Assembly (NCBI RefSeq): GCF_000364445.2
Contig: NZ_CP043538.1
Coordinates: forward strand, 4,297,447 to 4,361,446
Reading direction: 5' to 3'
Origin: Methylobacterium mesophilicum SR1.6/6
Lineage (GTDB): Bacteria > Pseudomonadota > Alphaproteobacteria > Rhizobiales > Beijerinckiaceae
Length of the DNA stretch: 64,000 bases
Part shown: one piece after another, positions 1-8,683 of the stretch
How the letters are laid out: each line of letters starts with the position of its first letter
Numbering within the stretch: the stretch's first letter is position 1
Made by a program: the position numbers and the translations under genes
Notes under the pieces: model-generated
What the model saw: the letters and a program-made list of their open reading frames with translations, nothing else
The model's database searches: none
Told to the model about the DNA's origin: nothing

Positions 1-720
1 GTCGGCGGCGAGACGCAGGCCCGCAAGCGGCTGAAGGCGTTCCTGAAGGACGGCTTCTCCGGCTACGGCGCCGGGCGGAACAGGCCGGAGGCCGCCGCCG
101 CCTCGCACATGAGCCCCTACCTGCATTTCGGGCAGATCTCGCCGGTGGAGATTGCCCTCGCGGTGCGGGCGGCCAAGGCCGGCGATGACGACGACCGGAG
201 CGCCTATCTGGAGGAGCTGATCGTCCGGCGCGAACTCGCCATGAACCACGTCTTCTACACGGAGGGCTACGACGATTACGAGACGGCCGTCCCGGACTGG
301 GCGCGCAAGACCTTGGCCGAGCACGCCAAGGACAAGCGTCCCCACGCCTATTCGGAGGCGCAACTGGCGGCCGGCGAGACCCACGACCGCTACTGGAACG
401 CGGCGATGCGCGAGATGCGCGAGACCGGCTACATGCACAACCAGCTGCGGATGTACTGGGGCAAGAAGATCCTCGAATGGTCCCCCTCGCCCAAGGAGGG
501 CTTCGCCCGCACGCTCCGGCTCAACAACCGCTACTTCCTCGACGGGCGCGATCCGAATTCCTTCACCAACGTCGCCTGGGTGTACGGGCTGCACGACCGC
601 CCCTGGCAGAACCGCCCGGTCTTCGGCACGGTGCGCTATCAGAGCGAGAACTCGCTGAAAAAGTTCGACGCCAAGTCGTACGTGCAGGCGGTGGAGAGGC
701 TCTGCGCGGCGGAGGGGTGA
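1..720 (+). CDS. phrB: Class II CPD photolyase, C-terminal part
   Basis: The frame is already open at base 1, so only the last 239 residues of a deoxyribodipyrimidine photolyase are visible; the N-terminal half lies outside the window. The enzyme uses light and reduced FAD to split cyclobutane pyrimidine dimers. The blocks MSPYLHFGQIS, HNQLRMYWGKKILEW, DGRDPNSFTNVAW and PVFGTVRYQS are typical of the FAD-binding helical domain of class II photolyases rather than class I or cryptochromes. The end is intact (TGA at 718-720). An ATG at 109 is internal and not the start. It fits a pigmented, sun-exposed phyllosphere lifestyle, which is inference. Confidence 0.92.
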   Translation, partial: VGGETQARKRLKAFLKDGFSGYGAGRNRPEAAAASHMSPYLHFGQISPVEIALAVRAAKAGDDDDRSAYLEELIVRRELAMNHVFYTEGYDDYETAVPDWARKTLAEHAKDKRPHAYSEAQLAAGETHDRYWNAAMREMRETGYMHNQLRMYWGKKILEWSPSPKEGFARTLRLNNRYFLDGRDPNSFTNVAWVYGLHDRPWQNRPVFGTVRYQSENSLKKFDAKSYVQAVERLCAAEG

Positions 721-791
721 GGATCGCGCCATAGGTCCAACCCGGTCTGTGGCCCGCCGCCCGGCACCGGCCTGTCCGACGCTTGGTCGCG

Positions 792-1772
792 TCAGGGCTG
801 CAGTCCGGCAGCCCGGGAGAGGGCGGCGGTGTGGCGGTAGGCGCGGGGGCTCATGGCGTAGCGGTCGCGGAAGCGGCGGGAGAAGTGCGCTTGATCGGCG
901 AAGCCGCATCGGTACGCCACTTCGCCGAGCTGGAGATGGAGGCAGGCCGGATCGGACAGGCGCTGCGCGGCCTTCTCGAGCCGCAGCTGCCAGATCCAGG
1001 CGGCGATGTTGTGCCCGTCCTCGCGAAACAGCGCCTGGAGGTGACGCAGCGATACGCCCACCGCGGCCGCGACTTCCGCCGGACCGAGGGCGGGGTCGCC
1101 GAAATGCGCCGCGACATAAGCCCTGGCCCGTTGGACGATCAGCGTCCCGTGCAGAGCCTTCGGCGGTTCCATCGCCATCCGCTCGGCGAGGCTCGCGGCG
1201 ACGAGGTCGATTCCCGTCGATGCCATGCGCTCCGCCGCCTCCGGCACCAGCCGATCGCCGACGCTCAGCAGGTTCCGCAGGAACGACCAAGTGAGCGTCG
1301 TGGTCGGCAGGCTGCCGCCCACGGTCAGGCCGGCGAACCGGCGGGTCGAGCCCAACATGCCCTCCAGCCGCTGCCGCGGGATCTGGATGGCCAGAACTTC
1401 GCTGTATCCGTTGTGCTCGATCGTCCAGGGGGTGTTCGTATCGCGGACTGAGAAATCCCCCGCGTTGTCCGTCGTTGATTGACCGTACTGACTCGCTCTG
1501 ACCGTGCCGTGGAGCACGATGCTCATGAACAAGAAATCCGTTTTGTTGTTCTCGTGTCGGAGCGTTTGTGGTGTCGTTGCGGCTCTGAGATTGCGCAGGG
1601 AAAATTTCGTGAACGCGAGGTTTCCGACGCTCGCGCCCTCAATCGTTGCATCGAAGGGCTCGTCGGACAGACAGTTCTGCGCCATCGGAACGAGCCGATC
1701 TTCGCAGATCTCGCGCCATTTCCGGAAGCGCTCCTTCGACTGAACTTCAGCTGTTGAGAAGATCGTCTTCAT
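792..1772 (-). CDS. AraC family transcriptional regulator
   Basis: About 326 residues. The C-terminal ~100 residues form an AraC/XylS double helix-turn-helix, with AEVAAAVGVSLRHLQALF as first helix pair and a second one ending in the family block FSRRFRDRYAMSPRAYR. The N-terminal ~200 residues resemble the AraC-binding-like sensory domain found with this HTH in alphaproteobacterial activators. I chose ATG 1772 (MKTIFSTAEV); an upstream ATG at 1826 would add 18 polar residues not expected of the family. Convergent with the photolyase. Target and ligand are unknown. Confidence 0.85.
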   Translation of the reverse strand: MKTIFSTAEVQSKERFRKWREICEDRLVPMAQNCLSDEPFDATIEGASVGNLAFTKFSLRNLRAATTPQTLRHENNKTDFLFMSIVLHGTVRASQYGQSTTDNAGDFSVRDTNTPWTIEHNGYSEVLAIQIPRQRLEGMLGSTRRFAGLTVGGSLPTTTLTWSFLRNLLSVGDRLVPEAAERMASTGIDLVAASLAERMAMEPPKALHGTLIVQRARAYVAAHFGDPALGPAEVAAAVGVSLRHLQALFREDGHNIAAWIWQLRLEKAAQRLSDPACLHLQLGEVAYRCGFADQAHFSRRFRDRYAMSPRAYRHTAALSRAAGLQP

Positions 1773-1865
1773 CGTGCCGGGCCTATGGACCCGTTCACCG
1801 CGATCGGCAACCGCGCTGTTGCTCACGGCCGCGTGATCAAGGGCTGCCCCGGGCGCCCGCTCGCT

Positions 1866-2741
1866 TCACGCCGCCCGATCGTCGGCGGCCGGGGCGGGAA
1901 GCAGTGTTATGAAGGCCTGCAGCGGGCCGCTGGCTTCGCCGGACCAGACGAGATGGGTACGGTTGAGGCGCAGGCGCGGCGGCAAAGGGTGGCGTTTCAC
2001 CGCCGTGCTCAGCACCGCGTGGTCGAGCACTGCAACCGGCACGATGGCTGCCCCGGTCCCGGCCGCCACGCAGGCCACGATGGCGTGGTACGAACTCATC
2101 TCGAGAACCCGCTCCGGCGATACGCTGCCCTCGGCCAGCCACTCGATCAGGCGCTGGCGATAGGAGCAGCCGTGCGGGAACGCGACCAGCGTCCGGCCGC
2201 CCAACTCGGCCGCTTGGCGGATTGTCGCCGTGTCGCGTCCGGTGATCAGAACCAGTTCCTCGTCGAAGGCGGGCCGTGACGAGAGGCTCCGGCGCTCGAA
2301 CGGCTCCGAGACGAAGGCCGCCTCGACCTCGAACCGGTCCAGCTGATGCAGCAGCGCGCGGGTCGTGCCGGTCCGCAATTCGAGGGTGACGTTCGGATAC
2401 TGCGCGTGGAAGGCCGAGAGGAGGGGCGGCAGCCGTGCGCCGGCCGCGCTCTCCAGGGAGCCGAGCCGCAACGCGCCGCGGACGACCCCGCTGCGCAGGT
2501 CCTGCTCGGCGGCGTCGGCCATCTGCAGCAGCTTCTCGGCGTGGCCGAGGAGCGTGCGGCCGGCTTCCGTCAGCGTCAGGCTGCGCCCCTGGCGCCGGAA
2601 CAGCGCGACCCCGAGCCGCTCCTCGAACTGCTTGATCCGGGTGGTGACGTTGGAGGGCACTCGGTGCAGTTGCGCCGCCGCGCGGGTCACGCCGCCTTCA
2701 CGCACCACGCAGCGGAAGATGTGAAGGTCGTCGAGATCCAT
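1866..2741 (-). CDS. LysR family transcriptional regulator
   Basis: A 291-residue LysR-type regulator: N-terminal winged HTH (MDLDDLHIFRCVVREGG through the recognition helix near PSNVTTRIKQFEERLG) followed by a periplasmic-binding-protein-like effector domain. It is divergent from the exporter at 2807, the usual layout for a LysR controlling its neighbour. Three in-frame ATGs exist (2762, 2750, 2741). I prefer 2741 because DLDDLHIF is the normal LysR N-terminus and because a perfect palindrome, a likely operator, occupies 2743-2759 immediately upstream. The inducer is unknown. Confidence 0.87.
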   Translation of the reverse strand: MDLDDLHIFRCVVREGGVTRAAAQLHRVPSNVTTRIKQFEERLGVALFRRQGRSLTLTEAGRTLLGHAEKLLQMADAAEQDLRSGVVRGALRLGSLESAAGARLPPLLSAFHAQYPNVTLELRTGTTRALLHQLDRFEVEAAFVSEPFERRSLSSRPAFDEELVLITGRDTATIRQAAELGGRTLVAFPHGCSYRQRLIEWLAEGSVSPERVLEMSSYHAIVACVAAGTGAAIVPVAVLDHAVLSTAVKRHPLPPRLRLNRTHLVWSGEASGPLQAFITLLPAPAADDRAA

Positions 2742-2742
2742 C

Positions 2743-2759
2743 GTTCTCATGACAAGAAC
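2743..2759. promoter_or_regulatory. Putative LysR operator (GTTCT-N7-AGAAC)
   Basis: Perfect palindrome of GTTCT and AGAAC separated by seven bases, containing the T-N11-A core typical of LysR sites. It sits between the likely LysR start at 2741 and the divergent transporter start at 2807, so it could serve both autoregulation and control of the exporter. No binding evidence; assignment rests on symmetry and position. Confidence 0.45.
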
Positions 2760-2806
2760 CATACGTCACGAGAATTCATTTTCCAACAACGATCGGCGGA
2801 TGTTCA

Positions 2807-4036
2807 ATGCACGGGATGAGCACTCTGCAGCCCGCCTCCGCCACGCCCCGGCGCACGATCCGGCCGATCGTCGGGAGCGGCCTCGTCGCCCTCGCCATCG
2901 CCATGGGGATCGGCCGCTTCGCCTTCACGCCCCTCCTGCCGCTGATGGTACGGGACGGCACCTTGAACCCGGCGGCCGGCGCGGAGTGGGCGGCGGCCAA
3001 CTACGTCGGCTACCTCGTCGGCGCCCTGACCGCCTCGTGGTTCGGCGGAAACCCGCGCCGCGGCCTGATGGTGAGTCTGCTCGGCGTGGCGGCGACGACC
3101 CTGGCGATGGCGACGGTCGAGGCCGGCTCCGTCCGCGTCGTCGGCGCCGGGCTGCGCGCCGCCGCCGGCGTGTTCAGCGCCTGGGCTCTGGTCTGCGCGA
3201 GCGGCTGGTGCCTGACTGAACTGGCCCGGCGGCAAGCCGGCCCGGCCGGCACGTGGATCTATACGGGCGTCGGCCTCGGCATCGCGCTGGCCGGCCTGTT
3301 GACCTGGCTCGGGGGGCTTCAGGCGGCAGATACGCTGTGGCTTGAGCTGGGGCTGGCGGCGGGCGTCGGCGCGCTGCTCGTCTGGATCCTGTCGCGCGGG
3401 CAGGCCACGACGGCGCCCGGGATCACGGAACGCGTGTCGGCCGCCGCCGCGCCGGTCCGCTCGAACCGGCAACGCGCCCTGGTGCTCTGCTACGGCATCT
3501 TCGGGTTCGGCTACATCGTTCCGGCCACGTTCCTGCCGGCCATGGCGCGTGATCTGGCCCCCGATCCCCGGGTCTTCGGCCTGACATGGCCGCTGTTCGG
3601 CTTGGCCGCCGCCCTGTCGGTCGCCGCCGTGGGGCGCTGGTTGCCGCACGGGTCACGCCAGCGCATCTGGGCCCTGGCACAGGGCGTCATGGCGCTCGGC
3701 ACCGCGTTGCCGCTGTTCGCCCCGAGCCTCGCGGGCATCGCCGCGTCGGCGGTCCTCGTGGGCGGGACATTCATGGTCGCCACCATGGCGGGCTTGCAAC
3801 TTTCGCGCGAGGTGCGGCCGGACGATCCGACGCCGCTGATCGCCCGGATGACCGCCGCCTTCGCCGCCGGTCAGATCGCCGGCCCGCTATCGGTGCGCGC
3901 GATCGGGTCCGGCCGCTGGGCCGGCTGGAACGCGCTGGACTGGACCGGGGCGGTCGCCACGCTGCTGCTGATCCTGTCCGCGCTCTGGCTGTGGCGCGAT
4001 GCTCGGCCCGCCCCCGAAGCCAGGGGCTTCTCGTGA
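2807..4036 (+). CDS. YbfB/YjiJ family MFS transporter
   Basis: A 409-residue inner-membrane protein with about 12 hydrophobic segments. The N-terminal block GLVALAIAMGIGRFAFTPLL is characteristic of the YbfB/YjiJ branch of the major facilitator superfamily. Substrate is unknown; relatives are presumed exporters. GGCGGA at 2795-2800 sits six bases before ATG 2807; ATG 2816 is an alternative. It is divergent from a LysR regulator with a shared ~50-base intergenic region, so it is probably that regulator's target. Confidence 0.85.
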   Translation: MHGMSTLQPASATPRRTIRPIVGSGLVALAIAMGIGRFAFTPLLPLMVRDGTLNPAAGAEWAAANYVGYLVGALTASWFGGNPRRGLMVSLLGVAATTLAMATVEAGSVRVVGAGLRAAAGVFSAWALVCASGWCLTELARRQAGPAGTWIYTGVGLGIALAGLLTWLGGLQAADTLWLELGLAAGVGALLVWILSRGQATTAPGITERVSAAAAPVRSNRQRALVLCYGIFGFGYIVPATFLPAMARDLAPDPRVFGLTWPLFGLAAALSVAAVGRWLPHGSRQRIWALAQGVMALGTALPLFAPSLAGIAASAVLVGGTFMVATMAGLQLSREVRPDDPTPLIARMTAAFAAGQIAGPLSVRAIGSGRWAGWNALDWTGAVATLLLILSALWLWRDARPAPEARGFS

Positions 4037-4239
4037 CGCGCCGGCCGGCTCTTCCGTCAAGCCGACGGCCTTGGGGCGGCTCGGTCATGCGGCGAGCGCC
4101 GGGGTCTCGCCGGGGCGCGGCGCCGCGCCGACGACCATTCCGCTCGCCGGTCAGAATTGAAATTCTTCGCATAGGTTAGGTCTTAACCATCCGCTAACCC
4201 AAGGTGATGCTATTCTAGGTAGTGATGGAGGGCTACCCT

Positions 4240-4452
4240 ATGCTTTACGATAGTGATGACGTCGAACGCCGCCTGCCTGACGGCGCCCTGGAAGATGCCG
4301 TCATCAAAGCCATGGAACTGCGCGAGGTCGTCCTTGGCCTAGCCTTGAACGATCTCACCCTGCTGGCGGATCTCATGCTGCTGGAATTGGGAAGGCGGTC
4401 CCGAAGCGCGCTCTTGGACGGGTGCGTGCCTGAACGCCTCGCGGCCGCCTGA
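4240..4452 (+). CDS. Small hypothetical protein
   Basis: Predicted 70-residue acidic soluble protein without a recognised domain. GGAGGG at 4227-4232 lies seven bases before ATG 4240, which decides this start over GTG 4222 and ATG 4225. The first half is charged (MLYDSDDVERRLPDGALED) and the middle is Leu-rich and probably helical (VVLGLALNDLTLLADLMLLEL). No signal peptide. The preceding ~70 bases are relatively AT-rich and could hold the promoter. Function unknown; the strong ribosome-binding site is the main support. Confidence 0.6.
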   Translation: MLYDSDDVERRLPDGALEDAVIKAMELREVVLGLALNDLTLLADLMLLELGRRSRSALLDGCVPERLAAA

Positions 4453-4556
4453 GCCCTGCCGGGAACGCGCCTCCGTCTAGTCGATCCGACAGGTCAGACC
4501 CGGTCCTCCGAGGGTCTGCCGCGGCGTGGAAGCCTGTCGAGCGCCAGCCCGTCCGG

Positions 4557-4826
4557 TCAATCGGGATCCGGGTGCCGCTTGAACGTGAACGGTTCGATCT
4601 CGTGCAGGAGTTCGGTGCCGCACCACAATTGTGCACGGCCGGGTCCGCTCACAGTATAGGCCAGCTCAAGGGCTTCGCCATGATCCAGAGCGACGATGGA
4701 ATGGGTGTGGATGGTCTTACCTTGCGTGTCGAGCCGTCGGACGTGATACACCGTTTCCGTATTAATCCGGTGAAGGGTGGAAATTTCCAGTCTCTCGACG
4801 GTTTCTGATTCGATCATGACGGGCAA
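4557..4826 (-). CDS. Small hypothetical protein
   Basis: Predicted 89-residue soluble protein, unrecognised. It has alternating polar and hydrophobic stretches suggestive of a small beta fold (TVYHVRRLDTQGKTIHTHS, ALELAYTVSGPGRAQLWCG). The start could be ATG 4826 or ATG 4817 (MIES). The upstream DNA on its strand is locally AT-rich, consistent with a promoter. Convergent with the small gene ending at 4452. No function assigned. Confidence 0.55.
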   Translation of the reverse strand: MPVMIESETVERLEISTLHRINTETVYHVRRLDTQGKTIHTHSIVALDHGEALELAYTVSGPGRAQLWCGTELLHEIEPFTFKRHPDPD

Positions 4827-5168
4827 TCCTTACACAGATTAGAATTACATCCGTTCGTAGATCGCCAAAGGCGGCTCCGTGGCTGTATAAGGTGATCATT
4901 TGTGTCGAGTCAAAATTTTAAATACTCCAGTTAACTTGTGGGAAGCGTTGGATTAAAACGGGTCCGCTTGCGTGCGGCCTCTGTTGCTCGCCAGCGTCGA
5001 GGCGCCGGCTTCACGGCGGCGGAGCGTCGGGTTTCGGTCTCGGATTGCGGACGGATCGCGCCCGCCCCTGAGAGGATTCCACGAAGGCCGCAATCGAATC
5101 GGGGCGGAATTCTGTGCCACACCGGAGGCTTACGCTGATGAGGCGACGGCCTGCCAACGCAAGTCGGC
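4827..5168. other. Intergenic region with an AT-rich pocket
   Basis: No convincing gene. Bases about 4830-4935 are far more AT-rich than the surroundings, with runs such as caaaattttaaatactcc, and probably hold the promoter of the small gene at 4826. The rest (4940-5168) is GC-rich; the open frames in it are compositionally biased and have no ribosome-binding site. Confidence 0.5.
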
Positions 5169-5372
5169 TCAGACGTCGGTCCTGACGTCGCGGTTCGCGA
5201 ACCGGTCGATGACCCTAGTGACGAGCCAGACGACAAGAAAGGCTGCGGCCGAGGCGATGAACACCGCGGTCTCGGAAATATCGAGGCCGATCACGCATTC
5301 GAGGACGCTGGCCGCGGCAATGGCGAGCAGCGACAATCCGAGGGCGAACAGGCGGGGTTCGGCGAATCTCAT
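5169..5372 (-). CDS. Small two-helix membrane protein
   Basis: Predicted 67 residues with two hydrophobic segments (about residues 8-27 and 36-52) and a charged C-terminus; probably an inner-membrane protein. Its ATG overlaps the TGA of the upstream CBS-domain membrane protein by four bases, so the two are almost certainly translationally coupled and may act together. No family recognised. Confidence 0.6.
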   Translation of the reverse strand: MRFAEPRLFALGLSLLAIAAASVLECVIGLDISETAVFIASAAAFLVVWLVTRVIDRFANRDVRTDV

Positions 5373-6727
5373 GCGCGCGTCCTGTCGCGACCGTATTGGT
5401 CCAGGGCCGACCGGGGATCTCCGACGCGGCTGGCCAGCACACGGGCAACGCGGTGGCCGGCCATTTCGCTCACTTCGAAGTGCCAGCCGCCGGCCTCGAA
5501 GCCGTCGCCCGCCACGGGAATCCGCCCTAGCTGGAAGACGACGAATCCCGCGAGGGTCGAGAATTCGTCGCTCTCCTTACCCTGCGCGACACCCAGACGG
5601 TCGAGCCCTTCGGCCGCCGGCATCATGCCGTCGAGCGACAGGGAGCCGTCCGGGAACTCGATCACGGACGGCACCTCGCCATCCTCCGGGATCTCCCCGG
5701 CGATGGCTTCGAGCAGGTCCATCGGCGTGACGATGCCCTCCAGGGTCCCGTACTCATCGACGACGACCGCCAGGCGCACGGACTGACGCCGGAAGATCTC
5801 CAGGAGGTCGAGGATCGAGAGCCCTTCGGGCACGACGGTGGGCGGCTGCATGGCGGCCGCCACGTCAACGGGCTCGCCGTCGAGGATCTGATTGAGCAGA
5901 TCCTGTTTGGCGACGACGCCGACCACTTCGTCGATCATGCCCCGGCTCACGATCATCCGGACATGGTCGCACCGGCGGATGGCGGCGCGGACGGCGTCCG
6001 CGTCTTCCGTGAGGTCGATCCATTCGACATCGTGGCGCGGGGTCATGATGTCCCGTGCCCGACCTTCGCCGATCGCGAAGATGCGCTCGACCGCCTCCTG
6101 TTGCGCCTCCCGGATCAGGCCGGCCTCCTGGCTGGCCTGGACGAGCAGCTTCAGCTCCGCCGTCGAGTGCAGGGCCCCCTCGCCATGGCCCGGCTGCAGC
6201 CCGAGCAGGCGGAGGACGCCGTTGCCGAGCCCGTTCAGAAGCAGGATGGCCGGCCGGAACACGAACAGGAACAGGCCGAGGGGCCGCACGACGGCCAGGG
6301 CGGTGCGCTCGCTGCGCTGGAGGGCGAGGCTCTTGGGGGCTAACTCACCCAGGACGATGTGCAGGGCCGTCATGACCACGAAGGCGATCACGACCGCGAT
6401 GCTGTGCGCGGCGGCCGTCTCGAGGGGGGACGGCAGCCACGCCACGGCCGGTTCGATCACGTGCGCCAGGGCGGGCTCGCCGATCCACCCCAGCGCCAGC
6501 GATGCCAGCGTGATGCCGAGCTGGGTGGCCGCGAGATACGCGTCGAGGTGATCGGTTGCCCGCCGGAGCGCCGTCGCGTTCATCCGTCCGTTGGCGACCA
6601 ATTCGGCCACGCGGCTGCGACGCACCGAGACCAGCGCGAACTCCGCGGCTACGAAGAAGCCGTTGGCGAGGACGAGGACGAGGACGGCGGTGAGTCCCAG
6701 GATTGTTGACCACGCCTCATCCGACAT
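5369..6727 (-). CDS. Hemolysin family protein (CNNM/CBS/CorC domains)
   Basis: A 452-residue HlyC/CorC-family protein. Order: an N-terminal CNNM (DUF21) membrane domain of about four segments (from VLVLVLANGFFVAAEFALVS to about residue 190), a CBS pair (beginning near ARDIMTPRHDVEWIDL and including VVVDEYGTLEGIVTPMDLL), and a C-terminal CorC/transporter-associated domain. Relatives are implicated in Mg/Co efflux; the hemolysin name is historical. ATG 6727 starts at MSDEAWS, just before the first membrane segment. It is coupled to the 67-residue membrane protein downstream. Confidence 0.9.
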   Translation of the reverse strand: MSDEAWSTILGLTAVLVLVLANGFFVAAEFALVSVRRSRVAELVANGRMNATALRRATDHLDAYLAATQLGITLASLALGWIGEPALAHVIEPAVAWLPSPLETAAAHSIAVVIAFVVMTALHIVLGELAPKSLALQRSERTALAVVRPLGLFLFVFRPAILLLNGLGNGVLRLLGLQPGHGEGALHSTAELKLLVQASQEAGLIREAQQEAVERIFAIGEGRARDIMTPRHDVEWIDLTEDADAVRAAIRRCDHVRMIVSRGMIDEVVGVVAKQDLLNQILDGEPVDVAAAMQPPTVVPEGLSILDLLEIFRRQSVRLAVVVDEYGTLEGIVTPMDLLEAIAGEIPEDGEVPSVIEFPDGSLSLDGMMPAAEGLDRLGVAQGKESDEFSTLAGFVVFQLGRIPVAGDGFEAGGWHFEVSEMAGHRVARVLASRVGDPRSALDQYGRDRTRA

Positions 6728-6987
6728 AGGGCTCACTGCTCCGCGAAGGGTTCGTGTGCGTCGCCGGTCCGACGCACGGGGCCCCCCGGATAGACGTACG
6801 AGCCGTGCACTCCAACGCCGACGCGGACAGCGATTGCCCGCCCCGTCGTCCGCGGCTCTGACGCCCGCCGCCGTGTTATCTCCGGCGCGGGGCCTTGTCA
6901 GGGCCCCGCCGCGCGGCGTCCCAGGGGCCATCCGCCGATGGTTGCGGTATAGCGGTTGCTTCGGTGGCCGGGGTACAGTGCTCTATC

Positions 6988-8367
6988 ATGGTTCAGATGC
7001 GGGATGACGCGCCGGAGACGATCGACGCCCCGCGTCCGAAGCGCTCCGGCTATCGCCGCTCGATCCTGCGCCTGCGCTCGGCCTCACTCGGCGCCTTTCC
7101 GCTCTGGCGCAGCCGGCTCCTGTTCCTAGTCGGCGGCATCGGCGTGGGCCTCGCGGCCGTACTCATGGCCAAGGGCGCCGATCTCGCCCAGGACGGATTC
7201 CGGCGGCTCACCGCGCCCTCGCCGCTGATCGCCCTGGTGCTGACTCCGGCGGGCTTCGCCCTCGCGGCGCTGCTGGCCCGCACGGTGTTCCCGAACTCGC
7301 AGGGCTCCGGCATCCCGCAGGTGATCGCCGCACGGCATGCCCGGGATACGCGCTTCCGCTTCTCCCTGATCTCCGCCCGGGTCGCCGTCGGCAAGGTGCT
7401 GGTCCTGTTCCTGGGGCTCCTCTGCGGCGCCTCGGCGGGCCGCGAGGGCCCGACCGTGCAGGTCGGTGCGGCGATCATGGCCGCCTTCGGACGCCTGACC
7501 CCGGACCGCTTGCCGAACCTGCTGCTCGCCGGCGGCGCGGCCGGCGTCGCCGCGGCCTTCAACACGCCGCTGGCCGGCATCGTGTTCGGCATCGAGGAAC
7601 TGGGCCGGGCCTACGAGGCGCGCTCGTCCGGCCTCATCGTGGCGGGGATCGTGGCGGCGGGCCTGACCTCGCTCTGGCTGCTCGGCAACTACACCTACTT
7701 CGGCACGACGCAGGCCGACCTGCCGCTGGCGGCGAGCTGGATCGTACCGCTGATCGCCGTCGTGGGCGGCCTCGCGGGCGGCGTGTTCAGCCGCCTCGTG
7801 ATCCTGTTCGCCCGAGGCCTGCCCGGTCCGGCCGGCCGCCTGATCAAGGCCCGGCCGGTGGTCTTCGCGGCGGTGTGCGGCCTCTGCGTCGCCCTCTGCG
7901 GCCTCGCCTCCGGGGGTACCGCCTACGGCACCGGCTACGAAGAGGCCCGGACGATCCTCCACGGCGACGCCGCGGCAAGTTGGACCTACGCGCCGCTGAA
8001 GTTCGCCGCCACCGTGCTCAGCTCGATCAGCGGCATTCCCGGAGGGCTGTTCGCGCCCTCGCTCGCGGTGGGAGCGGGGATCGGCGGCACGATCCATACC
8101 TTCCTGCCGGACATGCCGGTGGGCGCCCTCGTGCTCATCGGCATGGTGGCCTACCTCACCGGGGTGCTCCAGGCGCCGATCACGAGCTTCGTCATCGTCA
8201 CCGAGATGACCCAGAACCACGCGATGGTGATCCCCCTGATGGTGGCGGCGCTGCTGGCCGACGCCGCCTCGAAGGCCGTCTGCCGGGGCGGGCTCTATCA
8301 CACGCTGGCGGAGATCATGCTGGAGCGCGCCGACGTGCCGGCGCAGCCTGTCGCCAAGACCGGCTGA
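6988..8367 (+). CDS. ClC-type chloride channel/antiporter
   Basis: A ~459-residue polytopic membrane protein of the CLC family. The anion-pathway motifs are all visible: GSGIP near residue 104, GREGPTVQVG with the gating glutamate position occupied by Glu, and GIPGGLFAPSLAVGAG near the third filter segment. No C-terminal CBS domains, as in many bacterial CLCs. It probably exchanges Cl- for H+ or conducts Cl-, for example in acid or osmotic stress. ATG 6988 (or 6997) is preferred over upstream codons that would add a low-complexity leader. Confidence 0.9.
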   Translation: MVQMRDDAPETIDAPRPKRSGYRRSILRLRSASLGAFPLWRSRLLFLVGGIGVGLAAVLMAKGADLAQDGFRRLTAPSPLIALVLTPAGFALAALLARTVFPNSQGSGIPQVIAARHARDTRFRFSLISARVAVGKVLVLFLGLLCGASAGREGPTVQVGAAIMAAFGRLTPDRLPNLLLAGGAAGVAAAFNTPLAGIVFGIEELGRAYEARSSGLIVAGIVAAGLTSLWLLGNYTYFGTTQADLPLAASWIVPLIAVVGGLAGGVFSRLVILFARGLPGPAGRLIKARPVVFAAVCGLCVALCGLASGGTAYGTGYEEARTILHGDAAASWTYAPLKFAATVLSSISGIPGGLFAPSLAVGAGIGGTIHTFLPDMPVGALVLIGMVAYLTGVLQAPITSFVIVTEMTQNHAMVIPLMVAALLADAASKAVCRGGLYHTLAEIMLERADVPAQPVAKTG

Positions 8368-8420
8368 CGAGGGGGGCTGGCCGGTCCTGAGAATAAAAGC
8401 GGCCCGCACCCGAACCCTGC

Positions 8421-8445
8421 GGAACGGTCTCGCTTGGCGGCGGTT
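8421..8445 (+). promoter_or_regulatory. EcfG-type general stress promoter
   Basis: GGAAC (8421-8425), 17 bases, then GTT (8443-8445; preceded by G rather than the preferred C). This resembles the alphaproteobacterial EcfG consensus GGAAC-N16/17-CGTT. It lies about 50 bases before the DUF1328 gene, whose family is commonly stress-induced. Only pattern and position support it. Confidence 0.5.
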
Positions 8446-8493
8446 GAGGCAGCGATTGTCGGCCCTGCCGCGGGGCCCCTCCGGAGTGATGCC

Positions 8494-8673
8494 ATGACCC
8501 TTCTCAAGTGGGCCCTCATCTGTTTCGTGATCTCGCTGATCGCGGGCGGCCTCGGTTTCACCGGCATCGCCTCGGGAGCCGGCTCGCTGGCGCGGATCCT
8601 GTTCGGCCTGTTCCTGCTCATCGCCATCGTGATCGTCGTGATCGCCTTCGCGGTCGGACAGGCGGTGTTCTGA
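8494..8673 (+). CDS. DUF1328 (YtjA-like) small membrane protein
   Basis: A 59-residue protein with two hydrophobic helices (about residues 5-26 and 34-57) separated by a short Gly-rich turn, matching DUF1328/YtjA small inner-membrane proteins in length and layout. Starts at ATG 8494 ([11 protein letters not shown]). Function is unknown; homologues are often under general stress control, and an EcfG-like promoter lies just upstream. The next gene begins 10 bases after its stop and may be co-transcribed. Confidence 0.8.
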   Translation: MTLLKWALICFVISLIAGGLGFTGIASGAGSLARILFGLFLLIAIVIVVIAFAVGQAVF

Positions 8674-8683
8674 GGCCGACGCC

